From positions 1 to 32,089 of the forward strand of contig JBELHO010000037.1 in assembly GCA_042091375.1 (NCBI GenBank): a stretch of 32,089 nt of DNA. The letters are read 5' to 3'. Positions 1 to 7,593 of this stretch are shown here, one piece after another. A program made the translations under genes and the position numbers. How positions within the stretch are numbered: position 1 is the stretch's first letter; every line of letters starts with the position of its first letter. This DNA comes from JBELHO01 sp042091375 (GTDB taxonomy: Bacteria > Pseudomonadota > Gammaproteobacteria > Enterobacterales > Alteromonadaceae). Under the pieces are notes generated by a model that did not search any database, was not told where the DNA came from, and saw only the letters and a list, made by a program, of their open reading frames with translations.

Positions 1-40
1 TCTGTAAGGTATAGTTAGTCACTATGGCACAAGGTTTTGA

Positions 41-364
41 GAGCAATTCAAACTGAAAGGTATAAGGTGTGACACTTAGCAGCAGGCTATTAACGGCTAG
101 CTGCTGTGCATTAGCAATAAGATATTAGTTATAGGGTATTAGTGATTAGATATTAGGTGTCAGGTATTAACGGCTAGCTGCTATGTATTAGTTTTCTGCC
201 AGTGAATGGAATAATTAACAACATTATTTAATACAAACTATCGATCACTAATGGGCACTAATACAAACTAATACACACTAATGCAAACTAGATCAATTCA
301 ATCTGAAAGGTATAAGGTGTGACTCTAGGCAGCAGGTTATTAACGGCTAGCTGCTATGTATTAG
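41..364. repeat. Imperfect long direct repeat, two copies
   Basis: Positions 41-114 and 291-364 are 74-bp direct copies (offset 250) that differ at 8 positions by my count. Each contains a short inverted repeat (AGCAGC...GCTGCT in the first copy), so the unit can fold. The stretch 1-450 carries no convincing open reading frame. Its other content is the 117-bp exact repeat and the 10-bp array listed separately, plus scattered TATTAG words at 121-170 that are the reverse complement of the CTAATA words further right. Confidence 0.85.
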
Positions 365-455
365 TTTTCTGCCAGTGAATGGAATAATTAACAACATTAT
401 TTAATACAAACTATCGATCACTAATGGGCACTAATACAAACTAATACACACTAAT
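166..455. repeat. 117-bp exact direct repeat, two copies
   Basis: Positions 166-282 and 339-455 are identical over 117 bp (offset 173). The second copy ends inside the 3' end of the HDOD gene on the minus strand and supplies its TAG stop (451-453). Perfect identity suggests recent duplication or active copy-number change. No transposase or terminal inverted repeats accompany it. Confidence 0.9.
247..290. repeat. 10-bp tandem array ACTAATRNNN
   Basis: ACTA recurs every 10 bp, ending at 250, 260, 270, 280 and 290, with AT and a variable tail between (ATGGGC, ATACAA, ATACAC, ATGCAA). A second four-unit version lies at 420-455 within the second copy of the 117-bp repeat. The one-helical-turn period could place identical bases on one DNA face, but no binding protein can be named. 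Confidence 0.75.
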
Positions 456-1293
456 AGACCATAGCTGCGCTGGGTTTTAACAAAGCTAATATGCTTAAGC
501 GCTCCATATCGCAGAAATTACTCGCCGCATTGACTAATTCTTTGCGTATATGCAAAGCAGATAATTTTTCTTCCGTGAGTTCGGTTTGTGCAAATAGCAA
601 CTGATGGCGATTAATCATCATCATCCGCTTGGCGACGAACAACAGCTGAGTTTCTGTAGAACTGTGTTGAAAATCATCTTGGTCTTGTTCGCGAATAGGC
701 TCAATTAAACTGTAGGGTAGTTGCCACAGCTTTAATAATTCCCCCGCGCAATCGGCAAAAGTAAAACCCAAAATGTCTTTTTGCTGTTGCCATGGTGAGC
801 CACCTTCTGCGATCAATTGACATTGTATTACTTTTTCAGGTGAAAACTGGTGAACCACAAGCTCGCCAAGATTGTGTAATAACCCTAAGATAAACAAGCG
901 CTCAGAATTTTGCACTCTGAGTTGATAGCCTAAAAACTTGATGTTCAGGGCACAATCAACACTGTTTTCCCAAAAATTAGTGAGAAAATCCTCGTCACAA
1001 GCCGACGGTCTAACCGCTTGTGTGGTCAAGTAAGCGATCACTAAATTGTAAACTTCAGTGATCCCTAACACCAATACCGCTTTTGAAATGGTATCAATTT
1101 TTCCGGGGTAATTAAAAAATGAACTGTTAGCCAGCTTTAATATAGTGCCTGCTAGCGCAGGATCCAGTAGTATGACATCGGCAATGTCGTCAATGGTCGA
1201 CGCTTCATCATCAATCAATTCTTTTATTCTGACAAAAGAATCCGATAAAACAAAAACTTCACCGGCTTTTTCCGCATAATCAATAGCATTCAT
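451..1293 (-). CDS. HDOD domain protein (copy 1)
   Basis: A 280-aa protein made almost entirely of one HDOD domain, a degenerate HD-fold module without a full metal-binding HD set. Such proteins usually act as signalling or regulatory adaptors linked to cyclic-di-GMP, chemotaxis or stress. Seen in the sequence: the early core ILKLANSSFFNYPGKIDTIS followed by the VLVLGITEVYNLV helix (residues ~50-85), and LFILGLLHNLGELVV (~132-146), matching the family pattern of Asn-Ser turn, GL.hN.GEL and a hydrophobic helix bundle. There is no fused GGDEF, EAL or receiver domain. The ATG has AGGAA about 6 nt upstream. Its stop codon lies inside a repeat copy. A paralogue of nearly the same length is at 7594-8433. 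The signal or partner is unknown. Confidence 0.88.
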   Translation of the reverse strand: MNAIDYAEKAGEVFVLSDSFVRIKELIDDEASTIDDIADVILLDPALAGTILKLANSSFFNYPGKIDTISKAVLVLGITEVYNLVIAYLTTQAVRPSACDEDFLTNFWENSVDCALNIKFLGYQLRVQNSERLFILGLLHNLGELVVHQFSPEKVIQCQLIAEGGSPWQQQKDILGFTFADCAGELLKLWQLPYSLIEPIREQDQDDFQHSSTETQLLFVAKRMMMINRHQLLFAQTELTEEKLSALHIRKELVNAASNFCDMERLSILALLKPSAAMVY

Positions 1294-1409
1294 AACAATT
1301 TCCTACCATTAAATGTTCAAAAAGTAGTTGTTAATATCTACCGCTAATTCATTACAACGCTTAAACCTCATCCTGTGGAACATTGTGAAATAAAATAACA
1401 ATCATATTT

Positions 1410-1439
1410 ATTATAGACAGGATTTAGCACTCCTGTTGA
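1410..1439 (-). promoter_or_regulatory. Candidate sigma70 promoter with palindrome in the spacer (HDOD copy 1)
   Basis: On the minus strand TCAACA (1434-1439), an 18-bp spacer and a perfect TATAAT (1410-1415) precede the HDOD gene. The spacer is nearly filled by the inverted repeat ACAGGA-8 nt-TCCTGT (1417-1436). It starts 3 bp after the stop of the DUF2797 gene, so the palindrome could instead be a weak terminator, but no T-run follows. The implied leader is about 110 nt. Confidence 0.4.
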
Positions 1440-1441
1440 CA

Positions 1442-2275
1442 TTAATTAATCTTTGCTGAAACTTGGTACGAGGTAAATTTTCTGATATTGATGACGCCGA
1501 TATCAAACAATAAATATTGGCCTTTTATTCCCAGTAAAGTACCACTCACCTCAGGTGTTTTATCAAAGTTAAGTGAGGTAATTTTACTGGGAAATTCAAT
1601 CACAGGAAAGTCTAAATTGACTATCTTTTCTGATAATCTTTGTATTGACTGTGCCCCGTACTTAGCAGTGATAACAGCAAGTTTATCTTCGATCTTATCG
1701 ATCAATTGCTCTGCTCTAGCAATCAGATCAATAGGTTCGGCATTGCCTTTTAACATGGTTCGCCAATTGGTTTTATCGTCAATAAATTCTGCTAATGCCA
1801 CTTCGACTAGGCCTGACTGCAAGCGAGTATTGACCTTAAAAATAGGCAAGGCTTGAGTGGCCCCCTGATCGATCCAACGCGTCGGTATTTGTGTGTGCCG
1901 AGTGATCCCCACTTTCAAACCTGAAGTATTAGCCAAATAAACATAATGACCTGTCATGCAATGATTTTGTGCCCATTGTGGATCGCGACAGGTACCTTGC
2001 TCGAAGTGACAAGTTTCAGGCTTCATAATGCACAGATCACACTGAGGTAATTTGCGCATACACACAAAACAATAGCCTTGAGAATAACTTTTATTGGTTT
2101 TTTTGCCACAATGAAGACAATGGATCGCCCCGTGGTAATTAAGCGTCAGTGACTTACCGATTAATTGATTAACAGCAATAAGTTGCTGTCCTATGGGTAG
2201 TTGATAATTTACAGCACCATGTTGATCGAGCTGTGCGGTCATTTTCTTTAGGGCGCCAACTGCAAATTCTGTCAT
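1442..2275 (-). CDS. DUF2797 family protein with zinc-ribbon cysteines and a GIY-YIG-like core
   Basis: A 277-aa protein recognised as DUF2797, whose function is not established. Residues ~53-100 hold a dense set of Cys pairs (CLHC, CFVC, CDLC, then two single Cys) that should form one or more zinc ribbons. After it, residues ~111-135 read HYVYLANTSGLKVGIT and a following Arg, which resembles the GIY-YIG nuclease start (two Tyr/Val strands, then a G-I-T turn and Arg). This similarity is my inference from pattern. The C-terminal ~80 residues are a beta-rich tail. The upstream ribosome site is weak. The gene is divergent, across 127 bp, from a true GIY-YIG gene. Confidence 0.8.
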   Translation of the reverse strand: MTEFAVGALKKMTAQLDQHGAVNYQLPIGQQLIAVNQLIGKSLTLNYHGAIHCLHCGKKTNKSYSQGYCFVCMRKLPQCDLCIMKPETCHFEQGTCRDPQWAQNHCMTGHYVYLANTSGLKVGITRHTQIPTRWIDQGATQALPIFKVNTRLQSGLVEVALAEFIDDKTNWRTMLKGNAEPIDLIARAEQLIDKIEDKLAVITAKYGAQSIQRLSEKIVNLDFPVIEFPSKITSLNFDKTPEVSGTLLGIKGQYLLFDIGVINIRKFTSYQVSAKIN

Positions 2276-2402
2276 CTAGTTATTTCATTTATCAGTTTAT
2301 AACGACATAATACGAAAAAATCACTCATCTCTCTAGAATTAATGTTCATGGTTGCTCAACTTATTCATCTTGTGGTCTTTTTGTTTTCGGTGAGAGGCTG
2401 TT

Positions 2403-2704
2403 TTGCCTAGTCAAGTTGCTGACAAAGAGAAAGATAAAATTAATGATAAACAGCAAGCTCAATGGTTTGTCTATTTATTGCGTTGCAATGACAATAGTCT
2501 TTACGCGGGGATCACTACCGATCTACAGCGAAGAACCGATGAGCATAACCACAATAATAAAACTGGTGCTAAGTACACACGTGTAAGACGACCAGTCAGC
2601 CTAGTATACTTTGAAGCCATGCCTAACCGAAGCAAAGCTAGCCAAAGAGAATACCAATTAAAGCAGTTAAGCAAGCAACAAAAAGAAAACTTAATTGCGA
2701 CATC
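2403..2704 (+). CDS. GIY-YIG nuclease family protein (YhbQ/UPF0213-like), 3' end lost in gap
   Basis: At least 100 codons of a small single-domain GIY-YIG protein. Residues ~21-40 read WFVYLLRCNDNSLYAGITT, then the catalytic-type Arg in DLQRRTDEHN, YTRVRRPVSLVYFEA, and a conserved helix ending REYQLKQLSKQQKENL. This covers nearly the whole domain of the stand-alone family (about 95-100 aa). It starts at TTG 2403: an in-frame stop lies at 2391, no ATG precedes the domain, and GAGAGG sits 5 nt upstream. The stop codon should lie just inside the gap. Joining it to the sequence right of the gap is not justified, because that side is a 23-bp repeat whose period is not a multiple of three. Stand-alone members are small DNA-acting proteins whose role is poorly defined. 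Confidence 0.82.
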
Positions 2705-2843
2705 NNNNNNNNNNNNNNNNNNNNNNNNNNNNNNNNNNNNNNNNNNNNNNNNNNNNNNNNNNNNNNNNNNNNNNNNNNNNNNNNNNNNNNNNNNNNNNNN
2801 NNNNTACGCTGAACAGCACATGCCTTTTACGCTGAACAGCGCA
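2705..2843. repeat. Assembly gap bordered by a 23-bp direct repeat
   Basis: Exactly 100 N (2705-2804), followed by TACGCTGAACAGC at 2805-2817 and again at 2828-2840 (period 23 bp, with the following RCA also shared). The gap probably hides more units of this array, so 100 is a placeholder and not a measured length. Confidence 0.6.
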
Positions 2844-2949
2844 TTTTTACTGGTCTGCTTTGTTTGTTTTATTGATTAACTCTTCGATTTTAGCTGAAAA
2901 CATTGCTAGAATATGTCGGTTTTGTTAATAGTAAAGGTTATATTGGTAA

Positions 2950-3666
2950 ATGTTTCTCGATAAATTCTGCACCACGTCAAACGGTAAGATCAGCTTCACC
3001 CGCCAGCAGGCAAGTAGTTTTGCTAAACAAATAGCTGATGATTTCAACCCTCTGCACGATGAAGATGCGAAAAGGTTTTGTGTGCCCGGAGATTTACTGT
3101 TTTCTCTTACCTTAGCCAAATCAGGGCTATCACAACAAATGACTTTTACTTTCTCTGGCATGGTTACTGATGGTATTGAGTTAACTTTTCACGATCAATG
3201 CCAGCGCAACAAGGCCATTATTGACGATAAAAATAAACAATATGTTTCTATTGTTACCGATGGCGACAAAACCACAGATAGTCAGGCAATTAATGCCTTA
3301 ACTCAAGCCTATGTGGCTTTTTCAGGGCACACTTTCCCTCGACTGTTAGTGGATTTGATGGCTGAAAATGAGGTGATGATCAACCCGGCTCGTCCTATGG
3401 TTATGTACGAAAGCATGTCTATTCAGTTAGACACCTTGTGCTTTAGTCAAGTCGACTTAGTGTTGGAAAACACCACTATGTCTATTGAGGGCAAACGCGG
3501 CAGCGCTGATCTTTCGTTTTCCTTAAAAGCTGGCGGAAAAACCATAGGTCACGGCAAAAAACACATGATCCTCAGTGGCCTAAGGCCTTATGAGCAAGAA
3601 AAAATAGATCAAATTATCTCCTTGTACAACGATAAAAAATCCAATTACTTGGCAACTGCCTGTTAG
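2950..3666 (+). CDS. DUF3581 family protein
   Basis: A 238-aa cytoplasmic protein (no signal peptide or membrane segment) recognised as DUF3581, a family known from Shewanella, Vibrio and relatives without assigned function. Residues ~30-60 contain DDFNPLHDEDAKRF followed by CVPGDLLFSL. This recalls the FNP.H.D...A.......G.L pattern of MaoC-type hot-dog hydratases, so a hot-dog fold is possible. That is a pattern-based guess and not a functional call. ATG start at 2950 with only a weak GG upstream. It is convergent with the PGPGW gene across 26 bp. Confidence 0.8.
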   Translation: MFLDKFCTTSNGKISFTRQQASSFAKQIADDFNPLHDEDAKRFCVPGDLLFSLTLAKSGLSQQMTFTFSGMVTDGIELTFHDQCQRNKAIIDDKNKQYVSIVTDGDKTTDSQAINALTQAYVAFSGHTFPRLLVDLMAENEVMINPARPMVMYESMSIQLDTLCFSQVDLVLENTTMSIEGKRGSADLSFSLKAGGKTIGHGKKHMILSGLRPYEQEKIDQIISLYNDKKSNYLATAC

Positions 3667-3692
3667 CGGTTGCTAATGTGAACTGTTGCCTG

Positions 3693-3926
3693 CTACTTAA
3701 AGCGTCGTTTTCTCAGTAGATTATCCATCGCCAATGCAGTTTTTTTCATCCATTTTTGGCAGCGTTTTAGCCACACTTTAGCCCATTGGTATTCGGTGCT
3801 TAACAAAGCTAAGCCAAGTGGAAGAAAAATGATTGCTGGCCCGGGCAATACCATAAAGATCAAGCCAAGTAATAAAAAACAAAAGCCGAAAATAATTATC
3901 ATCAATTTTTTTGATTTTGCTAACAT
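3693..3926 (-). CDS. PGPGW-type small transmembrane protein
   Basis: A 77-aa protein with a hydrophobic hairpin: residues ~8-25 and ~30-43 are membrane-spanning, joined by MVLPGPAIIFLPLG, the proline-glycine motif of the putative transmembrane PGPGW family. The tail (residues 44-77) is strongly basic and should sit in the cytoplasm. Function unknown. Single short gene between convergent DUF3581 and divergent exporter genes. The ribosome site is weak. Confidence 0.75.
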   Translation of the reverse strand: MLAKSKKLMIIIFGFCFLLLGLIFMVLPGPAIIFLPLGLALLSTEYQWAKVWLKRCQKWMKKTALAMDNLLRKRRFK

Positions 3927-4203
3927 GCCATTACCACTGTTTAGTAAAATTTAATTTAACTATGTTAAGCAAAATTCAAACCAAAAAATTTAAACAATAT
4001 ATTCAAGTACTTATAAAAACACTCTGTGCTATAAAAGTGTTTATTTAAGCAACACCCGCAATAATTGGTCAAACTTTACTATATCACTGAACTGTTATTT
4101 GTTGAGATGCGCAAAGCAGCAATCACCGCGGTGAATACTGTTGGTAAATGTTATTGAGGTATGCCAAGATCTGTGGGTTATTTGTCAATTGAAGAGAGCA
4201 GCA

Positions 4204-4827
4204 ATGGAATTTCATTTATGGCTATCGTTAGCAATGATCTGTGTAATGGGCGCCTTATCGCCTGGACCAAGCCTTGCTGTTGTCGTAAAAAACACCTTGT
4301 TTGGCGGTGCTAAACAAGGTTATGCAACAGCGATCAGTCACGGTACCGGTGTTGCTTTATATGCGGCGATCACTGCCTTGGGTTTAGGCGTGGTTATTGT
4401 CCAATCGCCCATGCTTTTTAGTATTATTCAATATGCCGGTGCGGCTTTTCTAGTATACCTTGGCATCAATGCATTGCTCAGTAAAAAGCCTGAACTGGAT
4501 TTACCAGCATCGGCAAATCAAACGCAAAGTGATATACAAAAAATAAACGGTTGGCGAGATGGTTTTTTGATCGCTTTTTTAAACCCTAAATTAGCGATAT
4601 TTTTCTTAGCTTTATTCAGTCAGTTTGTCGATGTAAACGCCAGCACAGCTCAGAAGCTGATCATGGTTACCACAGTAGGAGGTATTGATACCTTGTGGTA
4701 CGTTATCGTCGCTTTTATGTTCTCACGCGGGCCTGTTTTAGATAAATTAAAACGCAACAGTCATGTTATAGATAAAATTACCGGCTGTTTTTTAATTTTA
4801 CTGGCCGCCCGTGTCGTATTTAATTAG
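4204..4827 (+). CDS. LysE/RhtB family amino-acid or metabolite exporter
   Basis: A 207-aa inner-membrane protein with the family signature GALSPGPSLAVVVKN near residues 13-27, a glycine-rich second helix (ISHGTGVALYAAITALGLG) and the later motif FLNPKLAIFFLALFSQF. About six membrane helices are expected. Members export amino acids, homoserine lactones or similar small molecules by proton exchange. The substrate cannot be read from sequence. I chose ATG 4204 because GAAGAGAG lies just upstream and the hydrophobic domain begins at once; a longer reading from 4141 would add a 21-residue non-conserved lead. Its 3' end overlaps the convergent methyltransferase by 8 bp. Confidence 0.85.
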   Translation: MEFHLWLSLAMICVMGALSPGPSLAVVVKNTLFGGAKQGYATAISHGTGVALYAAITALGLGVVIVQSPMLFSIIQYAGAAFLVYLGINALLSKKPELDLPASANQTQSDIQKINGWRDGFLIAFLNPKLAIFFLALFSQFVDVNASTAQKLIMVTTVGGIDTLWYVIVAFMFSRGPVLDKLKRNSHVIDKITGCFLILLAARVVFN

Positions 4828-5764
4828 CGGCCAATCGCCCTGCTTGGCGATGTAAATTACTGCGGTTTTCCTGAAAAATAAAGTGTAGTACTTTTAGCCC
4901 TTTGCCCTGCTCCGCCTCGATAAACACCTGTGGATTGGCTATTTTTTGTTGGAAAATACAATCTGGGCACTCTCTCGCCACTTCAGCTTTTAAAAACTCT
5001 TCATCTAAATCTGGCGAGTTTAAACACAATAACAGCGAGGCATTATTGGCCATTAATTGCGGTATGCGTTTAATAATTTTTTTATAATCACGAGCAATAT
5101 CAACACTGCCTTTTTGAAATGAAGGCGGATCACAGATCATTAAATCGTAAGGTCCGTATTTTTTTAAACGCCCATAAGACTTAAAAATATCAACCGCTTC
5201 GAACTTGACCTTATTGAGGTCTTGTTGATTAATCTGATGATTAACACGCCCTTTTGCCAATGCGCCTTTAGCCATATCAATATTGACTACTTGTCGCGCA
5301 CCGCCAGCTAATGCGGCCACAGAAAAAGCACAGGTATACGCAAATAAGTTAAGTACATTTTTGCCTTCGCTGTGTTGTTTAACCCAATCTCGGCCGTTAG
5401 CCATATCCAAAAACAAACCAATATTCTGTGCTTGACCGAGATTAATGCCGTAACGCAACCCCTGCTCTTGCGCATGCAGTTGGCTAATATTTTCTCCCCA
5501 CAAACACTCAATAACCGGTCGACTAAGATAGCGATGTTGCACTTGAATAGAACGACATTGGCTGAACTTAGCTCGCAGTGCGTCTAGTTGACGAGTCAAC
5601 CATTGAGGCGATACCGAACGATACAAGGTGATTAAAATAACCGGAGAAAACCAGTCAACATTGACATGTGCTAAACCGGCAAAAGCATGGCCTCGGCCGT
5701 GAAACAAGCGTCGGCATTGTTGGTCCTCACTGCTAATAATGTGCTCTGCGATCAAATCAGTCAT
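4820..5764 (-). CDS. Class I SAM-dependent methyltransferase, RlmI/RlmK-type
   Basis: About 314 aa. The SAM-binding core begins with NLFAYTCAFSVAALAGGA, followed by an acidic loop (NIDMAKGALAKGR), and the catalytic-region motif DPPSFQKGS, found in the family of 23S rRNA methyltransferases RlmI and RlmK and their uncharacterised relatives. The N-terminal ~100 residues are shorter than in RlmI and I see no clear PUA domain, so the substrate is uncertain; an RNA base is most likely. The start was set at ATG 5764, not the upstream TTG, which would place the start inside the preceding terminator hairpin. Convergent with the LysE-type gene, overlapping it by 8 bp. Confidence 0.8.
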   Translation of the reverse strand: MTDLIAEHIISSEDQQCRRLFHGRGHAFAGLAHVNVDWFSPVILITLYRSVSPQWLTRQLDALRAKFSQCRSIQVQHRYLSRPVIECLWGENISQLHAQEQGLRYGINLGQAQNIGLFLDMANGRDWVKQHSEGKNVLNLFAYTCAFSVAALAGGARQVVNIDMAKGALAKGRVNHQINQQDLNKVKFEAVDIFKSYGRLKKYGPYDLMICDPPSFQKGSVDIARDYKKIIKRIPQLMANNASLLLCLNSPDLDEEFLKAEVARECPDCIFQQKIANPQVFIEAEQGKGLKVLHFIFQENRSNLHRQAGRLAAN

Positions 5765-5781
5765 CAATACAATTGTCTTAT

Positions 5782-5813
5782 AAAAAAAGCCGCACAACGG
5801 TCAATTATGCGGC
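5782..5813 (-). terminator. Rho-independent terminator of the sodium symporter gene
   Basis: On the minus strand GCCGCA, a 13-nt loop, then TGCGGC, followed directly by seven T residues. It stands 45 bp past the symporter stop and just before the methyltransferase start. Confidence 0.85.
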
Positions 5814-5857
5814 AAGATGAGTTTGACAGGCTTAAAAAAGTGTTAACAAAATCAAGG

Positions 5858-7282
5858 TTAAAAACCAAATAGACTGACTGCAAAGAATTTATTAGCAACG
5901 GTGTTAATAAAAATAAACAGCACAATTACCGGAATAAAAGTACCCAGCGAAAAGTTAACATATTTTTCTACCCATGAACCTTTATAACCGGCGCTGCCGA
6001 TGGATAATTCTTCGCTCAGTTGCTTTTTCTTCCAGCGATAGCTAACAAAAATACACAACAAAAATCCATTCAAAGGTAAAATAGTGTCGTAAAAAATATC
6101 GTATACCACGTCAAAAAATGATCGTGTTCCGCCCGCATAGTCAATAAACTCAGTGAAAAATGTCACCATACCAAATGATACTGTGGCAAAAACAGTTAAA
6201 ATACCTGCAGTCATCAGCAACACAGTTAAGGCTTTTTTACGGCTATGCGATTTTTCAGTCATCAAATAAGAGACCGGAACTTCTAGAATAGACACAAGTG
6301 AAGTAATGGCGGCAAAGAATACTAAAAGAAAGAAAAACAAAGCAACTGCACTGGCACCTATGTAGCCAATAGAGGTTTGCAGGGCAAGAAATATTTTAGG
6401 TAGAAAAGTAAAAATCAACGACACTGAGCTGTCACTTAACTCCGCTGTATTGACATTGGGGTTAAACGAAAACACCGCCGGCAATATCATTAAACCAGCA
6501 GTAAATGCCACACCCGTATCTGTAATGGCTACAAATTTGGCCGATTGAGCAATGTTGGTTTTATTATTAATATAAGAGCCGTAGGTAATTAATATGCCCA
6601 TCCCCAAAGAAAGCGAGAAAAAGGCTTGTGATAACGCACCATTGATCACCGAAGGACTGAGTTTACTAAAGTCGGGAATAATAAAAAATTTAACACCCGC
6701 AAAGGCATTATCTAAAGTCAGCACAAACACAACCATGAGGATCAACATGCAGAATAAGGTTGGCATCAGTAACTTAGCTGCTTTTTCTATGCCGTCTTTA
6801 ACGCCGGCCACTAAAATGAAATTGACAATGCCGGCAACAACCGCCATGGCAACAAATAAATAAGGGCTGTTGATAAATTGTGAAAAACCATCACCGCTGG
6901 CGAGATAATCCAATTGCCCCATTAGGGTTAAAACAATGTAGCCAAATAGCCACACAGTCAACACCATATAAAATACTGCGATCATAAAGGGAGTTATCAC
7001 TCCAAGAAAACCAGCGGCTCCCCACCATCGGCTACCTCCACTGAGATCTTTATAAGCGCCTACTGGTTCTTTTTGGGTTTTTCGGCCAACCGCCATTTCA
7101 GCAATCATCACCGGTAAACAAATAAAGAAAACAAACAGCGCATACATTAATAAAAACGCCCCGCCGCCATTTTTAGCGGCATTGACGGGAAACCCCACCA
7201 AATTACCAATGCCTACCGCAGAGCCAGCAGCAGCTAAAATAAATCCAATACGGGAGCTAAAATGTTCTCTTGGAGCAGTCAT
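5858..7282 (-). CDS. Sodium-dependent transporter, NSS/SNF family
   Basis: A 474-aa inner-membrane symporter of the neurotransmitter:sodium symporter family, which in bacteria couples Na+ entry to uptake of amino acids such as Trp, Leu, Met or Ala. Seen: the unwound helix-1 sodium/substrate motif AAAGSAVGIGNLVGFPV (residues ~17-33), then KNGGGAFLLMYALF, about eleven to twelve hydrophobic helices, and the helix-6/8 region with FSLSLGMGILITYGSY. Its length fits the bacterial subgroup. ATG 7282 follows AAAGGAAAGG closely. A strong terminator follows it, so it is probably monocistronic. Substrate not determinable here. Confidence 0.9.
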   Translation of the reverse strand: MTAPREHFSSRIGFILAAAGSAVGIGNLVGFPVNAAKNGGGAFLLMYALFVFFICLPVMIAEMAVGRKTQKEPVGAYKDLSGGSRWWGAAGFLGVITPFMIAVFYMVLTVWLFGYIVLTLMGQLDYLASGDGFSQFINSPYLFVAMAVVAGIVNFILVAGVKDGIEKAAKLLMPTLFCMLILMVVFVLTLDNAFAGVKFFIIPDFSKLSPSVINGALSQAFFSLSLGMGILITYGSYINNKTNIAQSAKFVAITDTGVAFTAGLMILPAVFSFNPNVNTAELSDSSVSLIFTFLPKIFLALQTSIGYIGASAVALFFFLLVFFAAITSLVSILEVPVSYLMTEKSHSRKKALTVLLMTAGILTVFATVSFGMVTFFTEFIDYAGGTRSFFDVVYDIFYDTILPLNGFLLCIFVSYRWKKKQLSEELSIGSAGYKGSWVEKYVNFSLGTFIPVIVLFIFINTVANKFFAVSLFGF

Positions 7283-7593
7283 ACCTTTCCTTTATTATTA
7301 TCGCGATTGGCATTGCTTAGTAAACCAGCAATCAACCTTGCTTGTTGAAATTAAACAGTCAGCACATGCGTCAATTAGCAATAGCTGTAACAGTAATGTT
7401 AAGAGTAACATTAACGCTAAAACCTCATAGCAGATGAGCTAATTGCTCGAAATTAACATTCAGTTACTTTTTTGCTGACCGATGCTATCAAGGTTTTTTT
7501 GAAATGTCTTGTGTTACAGCGCAATGAAAGGTAAATCTAATTAGATCCGTATAAAATTTAATCAACTGGCTATACTCAGATCAAAATTGCCGT
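7283..7593 (-). promoter_or_regulatory. 311-bp spacer upstream of the symporter, with a perfect inverted repeat
   Basis: There is no gene in this stretch. The only clear structure is TAATGTTA-AGAG-TAACATTA (7394-7413), a perfect 8-bp palindrome with a 4-nt centre, about 110 bp upstream of the start. It fits an operator or small hairpin. I found no recognisable riboswitch and no convincing -35/-10 pair. Confidence 0.4.

Noticed and set aside
1..455. CRISPR array
   Set aside because: The repeats are long duplications and a 10-bp tandem array, with no regular spacers of 25-40 bp and no cas genes nearby.
2403..2879. GIY-YIG gene read straight through the 100-N gap to 2879
   Set aside because: The gap length is a placeholder, and the right flank is a 23-bp repeat whose period does not preserve frame. 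The domain is essentially complete before the gap.
4141..4203. Longer N-terminus for the LysE-type exporter
   Set aside because: The 21 extra residues are not typical of the family, and the ribosome site lies just before ATG 4204.
7283..7593. Glycine or other riboswitch ahead of the symporter
   Set aside because: I looked for tandem GGA/ACCG-type glycine aptamer landmarks on the minus strand and found none. Only a short palindrome is present.
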